DNA of 64,000 nucleotides, taken from contig NZ_KQ948852.1 of NCBI RefSeq assembly GCF_001514215.1, positions 191,254-255,253 of the forward strand. The letters run 5' to 3'. This DNA is from Streptomyces bungoensis. GTDB taxonomy: Bacteria; Actinomycetota; Actinomycetes; Streptomycetales; Streptomycetaceae. The notes under the pieces were generated by a model. The model did no database searches, had not been told where the DNA came from, and saw nothing but the letters and a program-made list of their open reading frames with translations. Positions 36,394 through 45,086 of the stretch are shown piece after piece (position 1 is the first letter of the stretch; the number at the start of each line of letters is the position of its first letter). Made by a program: the position numbers and the translations under genes.

Positions 36394-37781
36394 CCACGCG
36401 GCTCCCGCTCGGTTCCGGTACGGGCCCGGCGGAAGCGGTCCAGTCCCTCGGCCAGTTCCACCACGCGCTCCGGGTAGTGGAGCGCGGCACGCGCCGGACC
36501 GGGCAGCTTCCACGGCTCGTGCACCGCCGGGGCGTCGACGTCGCGGAGTTCCGGCACCCAGCGGCGGACGTAGACGCCGTCGGGGTCGTACCGCTTGGCC
36601 TGGGTGACGGGGTTGAGGACCCGGTTGGGCCGGGTGTCGGTGCCGACGCCCGCCATCCACTGCCAGTTGAGCTGGTTGTTGGGCACGTCACCGTCGACCA
36701 GCCAGTGCAGGAAGTGGGCGGCACCGATCCGCCAGTCGACGTAGAGGGTCTTGGTGAGGAAGCTCGCGGTCAGCAACCGCGCGCGGTTGTGCATCCAGCC
36801 CTCCTGGCTCAGCTGCCGCATCGCCGCGTCGATCACCGGGTAACCGGTGCGGCCCTCCCGCCAGGCCAGGATGTCGGCCCCCGCGGTGCGTTCCGAGCGC
36901 CAGCGGTCGCGTTTGGTGCGGTAGTCGAGCCGGGCGGCGGCGGGGCGGGCGGCGAGCACCTGACGGTGGAAGTCGCGCCAGGCGAGCTGCCGCACCAGCG
37001 CCTCGGCGCCCGGCCCGCCCCGGCGGCGGGCCCGGTGCACCAGCTCCACCGGCGACAGGGTGCCGAAGTGCAGGTGGGCGGAGAGCCGGGAGGTTGTGTC
37101 GCCGGCGAGGTCGTCCCGGGTGGTGTCGTAGGCGTCCAGACCGCGCCGCCAGTAGGCGGCCACCCGCCGGCGGGCCGCGCTCTCCCCGCCGGGCGGCAGG
37201 GCCGGCGAGACGCCGGCGACCTCGGCGCGGCCGGGCAGCGGATCGCCCTTCACCTGCTCGGGGACCGGCACCCGGCGCGGGGCGGCGACGACGGGCCGCA
37301 GGCGGGCCCCCGCCCAGTGCCGGAAGTACGGGGTGAAGACGGCGAAGTGGTCCGACGTGGAGGGGGTCAGCTCACCGGGCGGTACGGCCACGGTGACGGT
37401 GTCGTGGACGAACAGGCGGCGCCCGTCGGCCTCCAGGGCCCGGCGCAGCCGCTCCTCGCGCCGGGCGGCGAAGGCGCTGTGCGCCGCGGACATGTGCACC
37501 TCGTCGGCGTCCGCCTCGGTCACCGCGCGGCACACCTCCTCCACCAGGTCGCCCGAGCGGACCACGAGCCGCCCGCCGCGCTCGCGCAGCGAGGCGTCGA
37601 GGTCGGCCAGACAGTCGGCGAGGAAGGCGCTGCGGTTGGGGGCGTCGAACCCGGCGGCCGCCACGGCGCGGTCGCGCACGAAGAGCGGGACGACCGCGTC
37701 GGCGGAGTCCAGCGCGGCGTGCAGCGGCGGGTGGTCGTGCAGGCGCAGGTCGGAGGTGAACAGGACGACCGAGACGTGCAT
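36390..37781 (-). CDS. phr: Deoxyribodipyrimidine photo-lyase (class I, CPD)
   Basis: A 463-residue photolyase. An N-terminal antenna-binding Rossmann domain begins SVVLFTSDLRLHDHPPLHAAL. The C-terminal FAD-binding helical domain includes TSRLSAHLHFGTLSP near residue 245, the WRDFHRQVL helix and the signature DVPNNQLNWQWMAGVGTDTR near residue 370. It uses light to split cyclobutane pyrimidine dimers. It starts 5 bp after the SDR/DUF2867 stop and overlaps the FeS photolyase start, forming a three-gene DNA-repair operon. Confidence 0.95.
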   Translation of the reverse strand: MHVSVVLFTSDLRLHDHPPLHAALDSADAVVPLFVRDRAVAAAGFDAPNRSAFLADCLADLDASLRERGGRLVVRSGDLVEEVCRAVTEADADEVHMSAAHSAFAARREERLRRALEADGRRLFVHDTVTVAVPPGELTPSTSDHFAVFTPYFRHWAGARLRPVVAAPRRVPVPEQVKGDPLPGRAEVAGVSPALPPGGESAARRRVAAYWRRGLDAYDTTRDDLAGDTTSRLSAHLHFGTLSPVELVHRARRRGGPGAEALVRQLAWRDFHRQVLAARPAAARLDYRTKRDRWRSERTAGADILAWREGRTGYPVIDAAMRQLSQEGWMHNRARLLTASFLTKTLYVDWRIGAAHFLHWLVDGDVPNNQLNWQWMAGVGTDTRPNRVLNPVTQAKRYDPDGVYVRRWVPELRDVDAPAVHEPWKLPGPARAALHYPERVVELAEGLDRFRRARTGTEREPRG

Positions 37782-37786
37782 GGGTT

Positions 37787-39472
37787 TCAGCTTCCCTCCG
37801 GTGGACGGCGGCGGCCGGCGCGGACGCCCCTGTCTTCCGGCGCCGCGGCGCCCCCGGATGCGGTACGGGAGTCGGCACCGGGAGCGCGGCCGGAACCGGC
37901 GGGCGCGCTGTCCGCGGTGGTGCGCGGCGGGCTCCCGCGCTCCTGCTGGACGCGGCCCGCGGCGCGGACGATGTTGCGGGCCATGCCGCCGAAGACGACC
38001 GCGTGGAACGGCGAGACGCTCCACCAGTACAGGTGGCCGAGCAGTCCGCGGGGGTGGAACAGCGCCCTCTGCCGGTACCGGACGGGCCCGGGGCCGTCGC
38101 CGTCGACGCACATCTCCAGCCAGGCCAGTCCGGGCAGTCGCATCTCGGCGCGCAGCCGCAGCAGCCGTCCGCGCCGGATCTCCTCCACCCGCCAGAAGTC
38201 CAGCGAGTCGCCGACCCGCAGCCGCCGCGCGTCCCGCCGTCCCCGGCGCAGGCCCACACCGCCGACGAGGCGGTCGAGCCAGCCCCGTACCGCCCAGGCG
38301 AGCGGGAAGGAGTACCAGCCGTTCTCCCCGCCGATGCCCTCGACGACCTGCCACAGGGCGTCGGGCGCCACGTCCGCCTCGCGTTCGCGCACGTCGGTGT
38401 AGAGGCTGCCGCCGGCCCAGTCCGGGTCGGTGGGCAGCGGGTCGCTGGGGGCGCCCGGCACGGAGGCGGAGGACCAGCGGGTGCTGACCTGCGCGTCGCG
38501 CACGCGCTGCAGGGCGAGGCCGACGGCGCGGTCGAAGCCCAGGGGCTGCCCGGGCGGGCTGGGCACGTACCGCTCGATGTCCCGCTCCCGGCACACCACT
38601 TCGTGGCGCAGGGACTCGGTGAGCGGGCGGGCGATGCCGGCCGGCACAGGGGTCACCAGGCCGACCCAGTGGCTGGACAGGCCGGGCGTGAGCACCGGTA
38701 CCGGTACGACGATCCGCCGGTGCAGGCCGGCGACGGCGGCGTACCGCTGCATCATCTCGAGGTAGGTGAGCACCTCCGGGCCCCCGATGTCGAAGGTCCG
38801 GCTGACGTCGGACGGCAGACCGGCGCAGCCCACCAGGATGCGCAGGACGTCCCGTACGGCGATCGGCTGGATGCGGGTGTGCACCCAGCGCGGGGTGACC
38901 ATCACCGGCAGGCGCTCGGTGAGGTAGCGCAACATCTCGAAACTGGCCGAGCCCGAGCCGATGATGACGGCGGCGCGCAGCACTGCGGTGGGCACGCCCG
39001 AGTCGAGCAGGATGCGGCCCACCTCGGCACGGGAGCGCAGGTGCGGGGAGAGCTCCGACTCGGGAACCCCGGCGGGGGTGAGGCCGCCGAGGTAGACGAG
39101 GCGGCCGACGCCCGTCCGGCGGGCCTGCTCGCCGAAGACCTGGGCCGCGGTCCGGTCGGTCCGTTCGAAGTCCCGCCCGGTGCCCAGCGCGTGGACGAGG
39201 TAGTAGGCGACGTCCACGCCCTCCATGGCCCGCGCCACCGCCGCGGCGTCGGTGATGTCGCCCTGGACGATCTCCACCCGGCCGGCCCAGGGGTGGTCGC
39301 GGAGCTTGCGCGGTGTGCGGACCAGACAGCGCACCCGGTACCCGGCGTCCAGCAGGTCCGGCACCAGCCGGCCACCGATGTAGCCGCTGGCGCCGGTCAC
39401 CAGGCAGGTCAGAGCCTCGCCGCCCTCCGCCGGCCCGTGCCCGGTCGCCGCGGTGGGGTGTTCGTCGCGCAT
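37787..39472 (-). CDS. SDR-family NAD(P)-binding protein fused to DUF2867
   Basis: A 561-residue two-domain protein. The N-terminal extended short-chain dehydrogenase/NmrA-like Rossmann domain (about 20-300) has TCLVTGASGYIGGRL. A C-terminal DUF2867 domain (about 345-500) contains WSVSPFHAVVFGGMARNI near the end, followed by a disordered Pro/Arg-rich tail. The catalytic Tyr of classical SDRs is not obvious, so it may be atypical. It is the first gene of the photolyase operon; the pairing with phr is common in light-inducible Streptomyces loci. GAGGCGGG precedes the ATG. Confidence 0.85.
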   Translation of the reverse strand: MRDEHPTAATGHGPAEGGEALTCLVTGASGYIGGRLVPDLLDAGYRVRCLVRTPRKLRDHPWAGRVEIVQGDITDAAAVARAMEGVDVAYYLVHALGTGRDFERTDRTAAQVFGEQARRTGVGRLVYLGGLTPAGVPESELSPHLRSRAEVGRILLDSGVPTAVLRAAVIIGSGSASFEMLRYLTERLPVMVTPRWVHTRIQPIAVRDVLRILVGCAGLPSDVSRTFDIGGPEVLTYLEMMQRYAAVAGLHRRIVVPVPVLTPGLSSHWVGLVTPVPAGIARPLTESLRHEVVCRERDIERYVPSPPGQPLGFDRAVGLALQRVRDAQVSTRWSSASVPGAPSDPLPTDPDWAGGSLYTDVREREADVAPDALWQVVEGIGGENGWYSFPLAWAVRGWLDRLVGGVGLRRGRRDARRLRVGDSLDFWRVEEIRRGRLLRLRAEMRLPGLAWLEMCVDGDGPGPVRYRQRALFHPRGLLGHLYWWSVSPFHAVVFGGMARNIVRAAGRVQQERGSPPRTTADSAPAGSGRAPGADSRTASGGAAAPEDRGVRAGRRRPPEGS

Positions 39473-39706
39473 GAGCCCGCCTCTGCCGTCCGTCGGGACG
39501 TCGTCGTGTGTGCCTCTCCGTCCTCTACGGTGCGGCCAGGCCGTCCGGATGCGCCCGGGGGGCGCGGCGGTCGGGTGACGCCGGGAGGGTGCGGGTCAGG
39601 GGCGAGGTCATTCCTTGGTCCCTTGGTCCTCCCCGCTGCGTCGGCGGGGGGGGAAGGAGAGGGCGGGCGGCGGAGATGACGGGAGAGGGACCCGGCGGGA
39701 GACGGC

Positions 39707-40201
39707 CTTGGCGGAGGGGGGCCTTGGGCACGACGGCCCTGCCGGGCAGTGGGCCTGGCGGGAGACCACCTCGCCGGAAGACGGCCCCCGGCCGACTACA
39801 CCCCCCAGCAAAACGCGGCCCCCGACGGAAGACAGCCCTACCCGGCAGTGGGCCAGGCCGGGAGACCACCTCGCCGGAAGCCGACCCCGGCGGAAGACAG
39901 CCCGCAGCAAAACGCGGCCCCCGACGGAAGACAGCCCTACCCGGCAGTGGGCCAGGCCGGGAGACCACCTCGCCGGAAGCCGACCCCGGCGGAAGACAGC
40001 CCGCAGCAAAACGCGGCCCCCGACGGAGGACAGCCTTACCAGGCATTGGGTCTGGCCGGGAGACGGCCCGGCGAAAGGCGGCCCCCGGCGGAAGACAGCC
40101 CCCGCCGAAACGCGGCCCCCGCCGGAAAACGGCCCTGCCCGGCAGTGAGCCTGGCCGGGAGACCACCCCACTGGAAGGCGGGTCCGGCAGGAGACGGCCC
40201 C
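39707..40201. repeat. Tandem array of five 99-bp repeats
   Basis: Units begin at 39707, 39806, 39905, 40004 and 40103 with an exact 99-bp period. Units two and three are identical over all 99 bases; the outer ones are diverged. Inside each unit GGAAGAC and GGAGAC-type blocks recur. Similar GGAAGACGGCC-rich sequence extends on both sides from about 39,660 to 40,320. Every unit length is a multiple of three and several frames on both strands stay open, so protein coding cannot be judged from openness alone. The whole 39,473-40,386 interval has no gene I can support. Confidence 0.9.
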
Positions 40202-40386
40202 GCCGGAAGACGGCCCTGGCTGGAGACCGGGCCCGGGAGAAACGGGCCTGGCGGGAAACGGCGCCCCCGCGAGGCCGCCCCGGCGAAAGGCGGCCCCGCC
40301 GGAAGGCGCCCCCGGGAGAACCCGAAGCCGCGCGCTCCCACCCCAAAGCGCGCGGGCCCCGGCCGGATGCCCGGCCGGGTGCGGGC

Positions 40387-40812
40387 TCACCGCTGGCCGG
40401 CCGCCCGCACGGTGCCCAGGTCCTCACCCGTGAGTTCCGCGATGCGGTGCGCGGGCACGCCGGCGGCCAGGGCGCGCGTGAGCAGCTCGTCCCGGCCGTC
40501 GGTGCAGTCGCGGTAGGCTCGGAGCTCCTCCTCGAGCGGCACGGTGGCCTCCGGGGCCGTCCGGCTGCGCAGCCGGCTCAGCTCCTCGTCGCTCAGCGGC
40601 ACCGGCACCCGCTCCGCGTCCGCGGGGATCGCCTCCCGCTCCTCCGGCGGCACGATGCGCAGGTGGGGCGAGGTCGCGGTCACCTTCTGCGCGGCGAGCC
40701 AGGCGACGACCGCCGCGGTGTCCATGCACGACAGCTCACCGAGAGCGGCGGGCGGCACACCCAGGTGCGCGGTCGTCTCGTCGACGAGAAACAGATAGGC
40801 GTCGTCAGTCAT
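40387..40812 (-). CDS. Hypothetical protein, DUF6003-like
   Basis: A 141-residue cytosolic protein starting MTDDAYLFLVDET. A hydrophobic N-terminal strand is followed by an MDTAAVVAWLAAQKVTATSP segment, an acidic linker with VPVPLSDEELSRLRSR, and a C-terminal helix-turn-helix-like end (GVPAHRIAELTGEDLGTVR). The order resembles the streptomycete DUF6003 group, which I suggest only tentatively. GGAGG stands 8 bases before the ATG. Its 3' end borders the 99-bp repeat region. Function unknown. Confidence 0.7.
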   Translation of the reverse strand: MTDDAYLFLVDETTAHLGVPPAALGELSCMDTAAVVAWLAAQKVTATSPHLRIVPPEEREAIPADAERVPVPLSDEELSRLRSRTAPEATVPLEEELRAYRDCTDGRDELLTRALAAGVPAHRIAELTGEDLGTVRAAGQR

Positions 40813-40901
40813 TACCAGTCCTCCGCGGAGCTTGTCGGCCGTTCGCCGTGCCCATACCCCGTCACGGACCGCACACCCGGGCCATGAGTGTCGCCTCGGA
40901 C

Positions 40902-41330
40902 TCAGCGCGCCCCCGGTACCTCTTCCGTCGTCCCGTGCAGCGGCGACGAGGGATCGCTGCCGTAGGGGCGGGTGAAGGCCTCCAGGCCGTGCCCGGCGGG
41001 ATCCCGGAAGTACACGCCCCGGCCGCCGTCGTTGCGGTTGATCCGGCGCGGATGCCTGCCGTGCGGGTCGGCCTGCAGGGGGACTTCGGCCGCCACCAGC
41101 CGCGCGAGGATCTGGTCGAACTCGTCCTCGGAGACGAGGAACGCGTAGTGCTGCACGGGGATGTCGACGTCGACGGTCGCGAAGTCCAGCGTGACGCCGT
41201 TGGCGGTCCGCACCGGCAGGAACATCCCGGCCGGCTCCCCGACCTCCAGCCCCATGATCCCGGCGAGGAAGTGAGCTGACTCCTCCCGGTCACGGGAGTA
41301 AACGATGGTGTGGTTGAACTCGACTGACAC
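40902..41330 (-). CDS. VOC-family (glyoxalase-like) protein
   Basis: A 142-residue vicinal-oxygen-chelate protein with both half-domains: FNHTIVYSRDREESAHFLAGIMGL at the N-terminus and HYAFLVSEDEFDQIL to GRGVYFRDPAGHGLEAFT at the C-terminus. Candidate metal ligands are His in NHT, His in QHY and Glu in LEAF, as in glyoxalase and dioxygenase relatives. The GTG start at 41330 has GGAGG upstream. It is divergent from the GlxA-type regulator of the next operon across 333 bp. Confidence 0.85.
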   Translation of the reverse strand: MSVEFNHTIVYSRDREESAHFLAGIMGLEVGEPAGMFLPVRTANGVTLDFATVDVDIPVQHYAFLVSEDEFDQILARLVAAEVPLQADPHGRHPRRINRNDGGRGVYFRDPAGHGLEAFTRPYGSDPSSPLHGTTEEVPGAR

Positions 41331-41663
41331 GGGTCAATGCCTCCATGGGCATCTCCGCGGCCCCTCCATGCCTCACCCGGCCGGTGACCGGCACGCGAAG
41401 CCGCACCGCAGAGCGTAGACATGACGCCCCGACAGCGTCGAGCCGTTATCGCGCCGACCGGCGGTGTCCTGCCTCAGCCCTTTTCGAAGGGGCGCACTCC
41501 GGCATTGTGTTGCGTCCACCCCTGTGACCTGCCTCACCCGCCACCACCTCTCACCGCCCGCGAACCCGCTGGCCAGCGCCCCTCTTCGGCGTCCCGCGCC
41601 CGGGCGCTGGCCGGATACGTCAGTAATCTGTCATTGCAGCCAGTGCGGTGATCGATACAGGCT
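41331..41663. promoter_or_regulatory. Divergent spacer upstream of the ThDP/KAS III operon
   Basis: A 333-bp region between the VOC gene and the GlxA-type regulator. It must hold the promoter of the five-gene operon. I see TAATCT (41624-41629) and GATACA (41654-41659) as possible -10 elements but no matching -35. No strong palindrome or gene was found. Confidence 0.4.
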
Positions 41664-42686
41664 GTGACCGTGCTGGAGCGACGTGTTGTTGTGGTGGTGT
41701 ACCGGGGCGCGATGGCCCTGGACATCACCGGACCGATTGAAGTGTTCGATACCGCCAACCGGCTTCTCGCCCCGTCGGGCACCCCCTACCGGATCGACCT
41801 GGTGTCCGCCGACGCGCCCCTGGTGCGCACGAGTTCGGGGGTGACGGTGGAGGCCTCCCCGCTGGAGGCGGCGGAGGGTGCCATCGACACGCTTCTCGTG
41901 CCGGGGGGATGGAGTCTGCCGGACGCGCTGCGCGACCGGGCGCTGGTGTCCTGGATCGACCGGGCGGCGGCCCGTTCACGAAGGGTCGCCTCGGTCTGCG
42001 GCGGATCCTTTCTGCTGGCCGAGGCGGGGCTTCTGGACGGCAGACGCGCCACCACGCACTGGGCGTACAGCGAGGCGATGGCCGGCCGCTACCCGAAGGT
42101 GACGGTGGACGCCGAGCCGATCTTCGTCTGGGACGGCCCGTTCGTGACCTCGGCGGGCGTGTCGACCGGGATCGACATGGCGCTGGCCCTGGTGGAGGCC
42201 GACCACGGCGCGGCGCTCGCGCTGGAGACGGCACGGTTCCTGGTGCTCTTCCTGAAGCGGCACGGCGGGCAGTCGCAGTTCAGCGCCGTCCTCGACGCCC
42301 AGCTGGCCGACCATCCCCCGATCCGGACCGCACAGGAGTGGGTCCTGGAGAACCTGCACCATCCGTTACCCGTGGCCGAGCTCGCCCGGCAGGCCAACAT
42401 GAGCCTGCGCAACTTCGCCCGGGTCTTCCGGCGCGAGGTGGGCACGACGCCCGGCCAGTACGTCGAGCGGACGCGCATCGCCCGCGCGCGTGAGCTGCTG
42501 GAGACCACCGACCTGACCATCAGCCAGGTGGCGGGCCGTTGCGGCTTCGCGGCCACCGAGACCTTCTTCCGCTCCTTCGGGCGGACCCTGGGGCTGACCC
42601 CGAAGGAGTACCGGCACCGCTTCCAGGTCGTCGCGCCATCCGGCCTCATCGACCGGCACCACGAGACGGACAGGAGCCCGGCATGA
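41664..42686 (+). CDS. GlxA-family regulator (DJ-1/PfpI domain plus AraC HTH), TTA-containing
   Basis: A 340-residue regulator. The N-terminal DJ-1/PfpI-like sensor (about 8-190) has nucleophile-elbow Cys112 in ASVCGGSFLLAEAG. Two C-terminal AraC helix-turn-helices (about 225-320) include LARQANMSLRNFARVFRREV and AGRCGFAATETFFRSFGR. Such proteins usually activate neighbouring operons. Codon 235 is TTA (42366-42368), so translation should depend on the bldA tRNA. The stop overlaps the ThDP gene start (ATGA), placing the regulator in the operon it probably controls. GTG starts at 41664 or 41670 are both possible. Confidence 0.88.
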   Translation: MTVLERRVVVVVYRGAMALDITGPIEVFDTANRLLAPSGTPYRIDLVSADAPLVRTSSGVTVEASPLEAAEGAIDTLLVPGGWSLPDALRDRALVSWIDRAAARSRRVASVCGGSFLLAEAGLLDGRRATTHWAYSEAMAGRYPKVTVDAEPIFVWDGPFVTSAGVSTGIDMALALVEADHGAALALETARFLVLFLKRHGGQSQFSAVLDAQLADHPPIRTAQEWVLENLHHPLPVAELARQANMSLRNFARVFRREVGTTPGQYVERTRIARARELLETTDLTISQVAGRCGFAATETFFRSFGRTLGLTPKEYRHRFQVVAPSGLIDRHHETDRSPA

Positions 42687-44461
42687 CCTCCCCGACCTCC
42701 CCGGCCCCGGACAGGCCCGCCGCAGGAACGGTACGGCTGGTCGACTACCTGGCCGGGGAACTCGCCCGGGCCGGCGTCACCCATCTGTTCGGCGTCGGCG
42801 GCGCGAACATCGAGGACCTCTACGACGCCGTCCACCGCGGCGGCTCGGTCCGGGGCGTCGTCGCCAAGCACGAGTTCTCCGCCGTCACGATGGCCGACGG
42901 GTACGCCCGGACCACCAGGCGCCTGGGCGTGGTCGCCGCCACCTCGGGTGGCGGGGCGATGAACCTCGTGCCGGGCCTGGCGGAGGCGCACGCCTCGCGG
43001 GTGCCCGTGCTGGCCCTGGTGGGCGAGCCGCCGACCGGCCAGGCCGGCCACGGGGCGTTCCAGGACTCCAGCGGCAGGGCGGGCAGCTTCGACGCCTCGG
43101 AGGTCTTCGGACCGGTCTCCCGGTTCTGCGCCCGGGTCCGGGACGCGGACTCGCTCCCGGAGTTGCTGTCCCGCGCGGTGGCCGCGGCACGGACGGACCC
43201 GCGGGGGCCGGCGGTGCTGCTGCTGCCCAAGGACGTGCAGCAGGCGCGGATCCGCCGGCCCGGCCGTGGCCCGGCACCGGGCCTGCCGGCACCGGCCTCG
43301 ACGGCAGCGGCGGCCGCACTCGACACCGCGGCCCTCAGCGCCGTGTCGGACATCCTCCGCGGGGCCGGCCGCGTCCTCATCGTCGCCGGTGAGGGCGTCG
43401 CCGCCGCGGACGCGCGGGCGGAACTGGCCGAACTGGCCGGGAGGCTCGGGGCGTGGGTGGCCGTCACCCCCGACGCCAAGGACGTCTTCGACAACCGCGA
43501 TCCGAGGTTCGCCGGCGTGGCCGGGGTGATGGGGCATGCCAACGTCGAGGACTGCCTGCGCCGGGCCGACGTGTGCCTGCTGGCCGGTACCCGGCTGCCG
43601 CTCCTGGCGCGCGGCGGCCTCGACCGCGCGCTGTCCGCCACCGAGGTCGTGTGCCTCGGGCCCGAACCGCCGTTCGTACCGGGCACCGCGCTGCGGGGGG
43701 ACGTGCGGGAGGCGCTGCGCGCGGTGACCGCCCGGCTGCCGGCACGCCCGCGTGCGTGTCCGCCGCACGCCGGCCCCCGCCCCCGGCCCCTGCCGGATCC
43801 GGACGGCCGGACCGCCGGGCGAACCGTCCGGTACCCCCAGGCGATCGCCGCGGTGGAGGCCGCCCTCCCCCAGCACGCGCACGTCTTCGTGGACGCCGGC
43901 AACGCGGGTGCCAGCGCGGTCCACCTCCTCCCGGCACCGCGCCACGGCCGCTTCGTGGTGGCCGTGGGCATGGGGGGCATGGGGTACACCTTCGGTGCCG
44001 GGATCGGCGCCGCGCTCGCCACCGGACGGCGTACGTACGTCCTGGCCGGCGACGGCTCCTTCTTCATGCACGGGATGGAAGTGCACACCGCCGTGGAGTA
44101 CGCCGCCCCCGTGACCTTCGTCGTCTTCAACAACAACGCCCACGCCATGTGCGCGCTGCGCGAGGAGTTCCTCCAGGGCGGCAGCCGCCGCGACGACGTG
44201 TTCGGCCGGACCGACCTCGCCGCCGGAGTGGCCGCCGCGTTCCCGTCCCTCGACGTCACCAGGGCGGACGACGCGGCGCAGTTGCGCGAGGCGCTGCTGC
44301 GCGGCAACGCCGGCGACGGCCCGGCGTTCGTCGCGCTGGACTGCGACCCGGCCGAGATCCCCCCGTTCCTTCCCTTCCAGTCCTTCACCACCACCGACCG
44401 CACCGCACGCAACGACCACGAGGAGAGTTCGGATGAGCGAGGAGTCGTCCACGTTGGCTGA
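42683..44461 (+). CDS. Thiamine-diphosphate-dependent enzyme (acetolactate-synthase/decarboxylase type)
   Basis: A 592-residue ThDP enzyme with pyrimidine-binding, central and diphosphate-binding domains. The cofactor-activating Glu64 lies in VVAKHEFSAVTMADGYAR. The diphosphate/magnesium motif is GDG at 456-458 with NNN at 483-485. Family members decarboxylate 2-oxo acids or join the resulting acyl anion to an aldehyde or ketone. Its place beside an aminotransferase and a KAS III-like enzyme suggests secondary metabolism rather than branched-chain amino acid synthesis. A 29-bp overlap with the next gene implies tight coupling. Substrate unknown. Confidence 0.85.
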   Translation: MTSPTSPAPDRPAAGTVRLVDYLAGELARAGVTHLFGVGGANIEDLYDAVHRGGSVRGVVAKHEFSAVTMADGYARTTRRLGVVAATSGGGAMNLVPGLAEAHASRVPVLALVGEPPTGQAGHGAFQDSSGRAGSFDASEVFGPVSRFCARVRDADSLPELLSRAVAAARTDPRGPAVLLLPKDVQQARIRRPGRGPAPGLPAPASTAAAAALDTAALSAVSDILRGAGRVLIVAGEGVAAADARAELAELAGRLGAWVAVTPDAKDVFDNRDPRFAGVAGVMGHANVEDCLRRADVCLLAGTRLPLLARGGLDRALSATEVVCLGPEPPFVPGTALRGDVREALRAVTARLPARPRACPPHAGPRPRPLPDPDGRTAGRTVRYPQAIAAVEAALPQHAHVFVDAGNAGASAVHLLPAPRHGRFVVAVGMGGMGYTFGAGIGAALATGRRTYVLAGDGSFFMHGMEVHTAVEYAAPVTFVVFNNNAHAMCALREEFLQGGSRRDDVFGRTDLAAGVAAAFPSLDVTRADDAAQLREALLRGNAGDGPAFVALDCDPAEIPPFLPFQSFTTTDRTARNDHEESSDERGVVHVG

Positions 44462-45086
44462 CATCCCCGGCCTGATGCGGATCGAGAACGCCGGCAGGGA
44501 GGAGCTGACCGCCCACTGCATGGAGCTCACCCACGCCGTCTATCCCCACCACCAGGTCTACGGGCAGTACTGCACCATCCACGAGTACGTCGACTGCCCT
44601 CCCGAGCTGGTCTACGACTACCTCCGCCAGGGCCACCACCTGGAGGAGTGGACGTGCAGCCTGCGGGACTTCGCCCCCACCGGCACACCGGGGCTGTGGG
44701 TCGGCCACGACCGGCTCGAGGACGACACCAGGATCTACTGCAAGGTGGACGCCCACCCCGAGTCCATGACCGTGGACTACCACTGCTCCTGGGACCAGGG
44801 CGAGAAGCTGTGGATGATCTACCTCATGCGCGTCGTGCCCGCCGCCCTGGTGCTCGACAGGCCGGGTTCGGTGATCACCTGGACCAACTGCCGGCACCCC
44901 TACTACGACGCCAACCCCCACCCCGACAAGAGCCCCCGCCCCGACCGGCCCTGGGTGGGTGACTACTGGGACCTGTTCTACGCCGGGCACACGGTGGAGA
45001 TGAACAACCTCAAGGCGATCCTGGAACACCGCCACCGGCGCGGCCTGCCCGTCTGTACGGCTCCGGCGACGGCGGTGACGCGGTGA
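44433..45086 (+). CDS. SRPBCC-fold (polyketide cyclase/START-like) protein
   Basis: A 217-residue protein that fits the SRPBCC helix-grip fold. A YGQYCTIHEYVDCPPELVYDYL strand-helix start lies near residue 43, followed by HHLEEWTCSLRDF, a beta-rich middle and a long C-terminal helix (DLFYAGHTVEMNNLKAILEH, near residue 180). The fold binds hydrophobic ligands, and members serve as aromatases/cyclases in polyketide pathways. It overlaps the ThDP gene by 29 bp, with GAGGAG before its ATG, and overlaps the KAS III-like gene (GTGA). It may bind or cyclise the product of its neighbours. Confidence 0.75.
   Translation: MSEESSTLADIPGLMRIENAGREELTAHCMELTHAVYPHHQVYGQYCTIHEYVDCPPELVYDYLRQGHHLEEWTCSLRDFAPTGTPGLWVGHDRLEDDTRIYCKVDAHPESMTVDYHCSWDQGEKLWMIYLMRVVPAALVLDRPGSVITWTNCRHPYYDANPHPDKSPRPDRPWVGDYWDLFYAGHTVEMNNLKAILEHRHRRGLPVCTAPATAVTR

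Noticed and set aside
39707-40201. CRISPR array
   Set aside because: Units are contiguous 99-bp copies without unique spacers, and no cas genes are near.
39525-40427. A repeat protein encoded across the 99-bp array
   Set aside because: All three frames on both strands are open in places, composition is Arg/Pro/Gly-rich in each, and there is no ribosome site for the long frames. I keep it as a DNA repeat.
41421-41651. Small protein or RiPP precursor upstream of the ThDP operon
   Set aside because: The open frames there have no ribosome site, poor codon bias and no precursor-like leader, and there are no RiPP tailoring genes.
42683-44461. Housekeeping acetolactate synthase large subunit
   Set aside because: No small subunit or ilvC beside it, and it is embedded between a TTA-containing regulator and secondary-metabolism-type enzymes.
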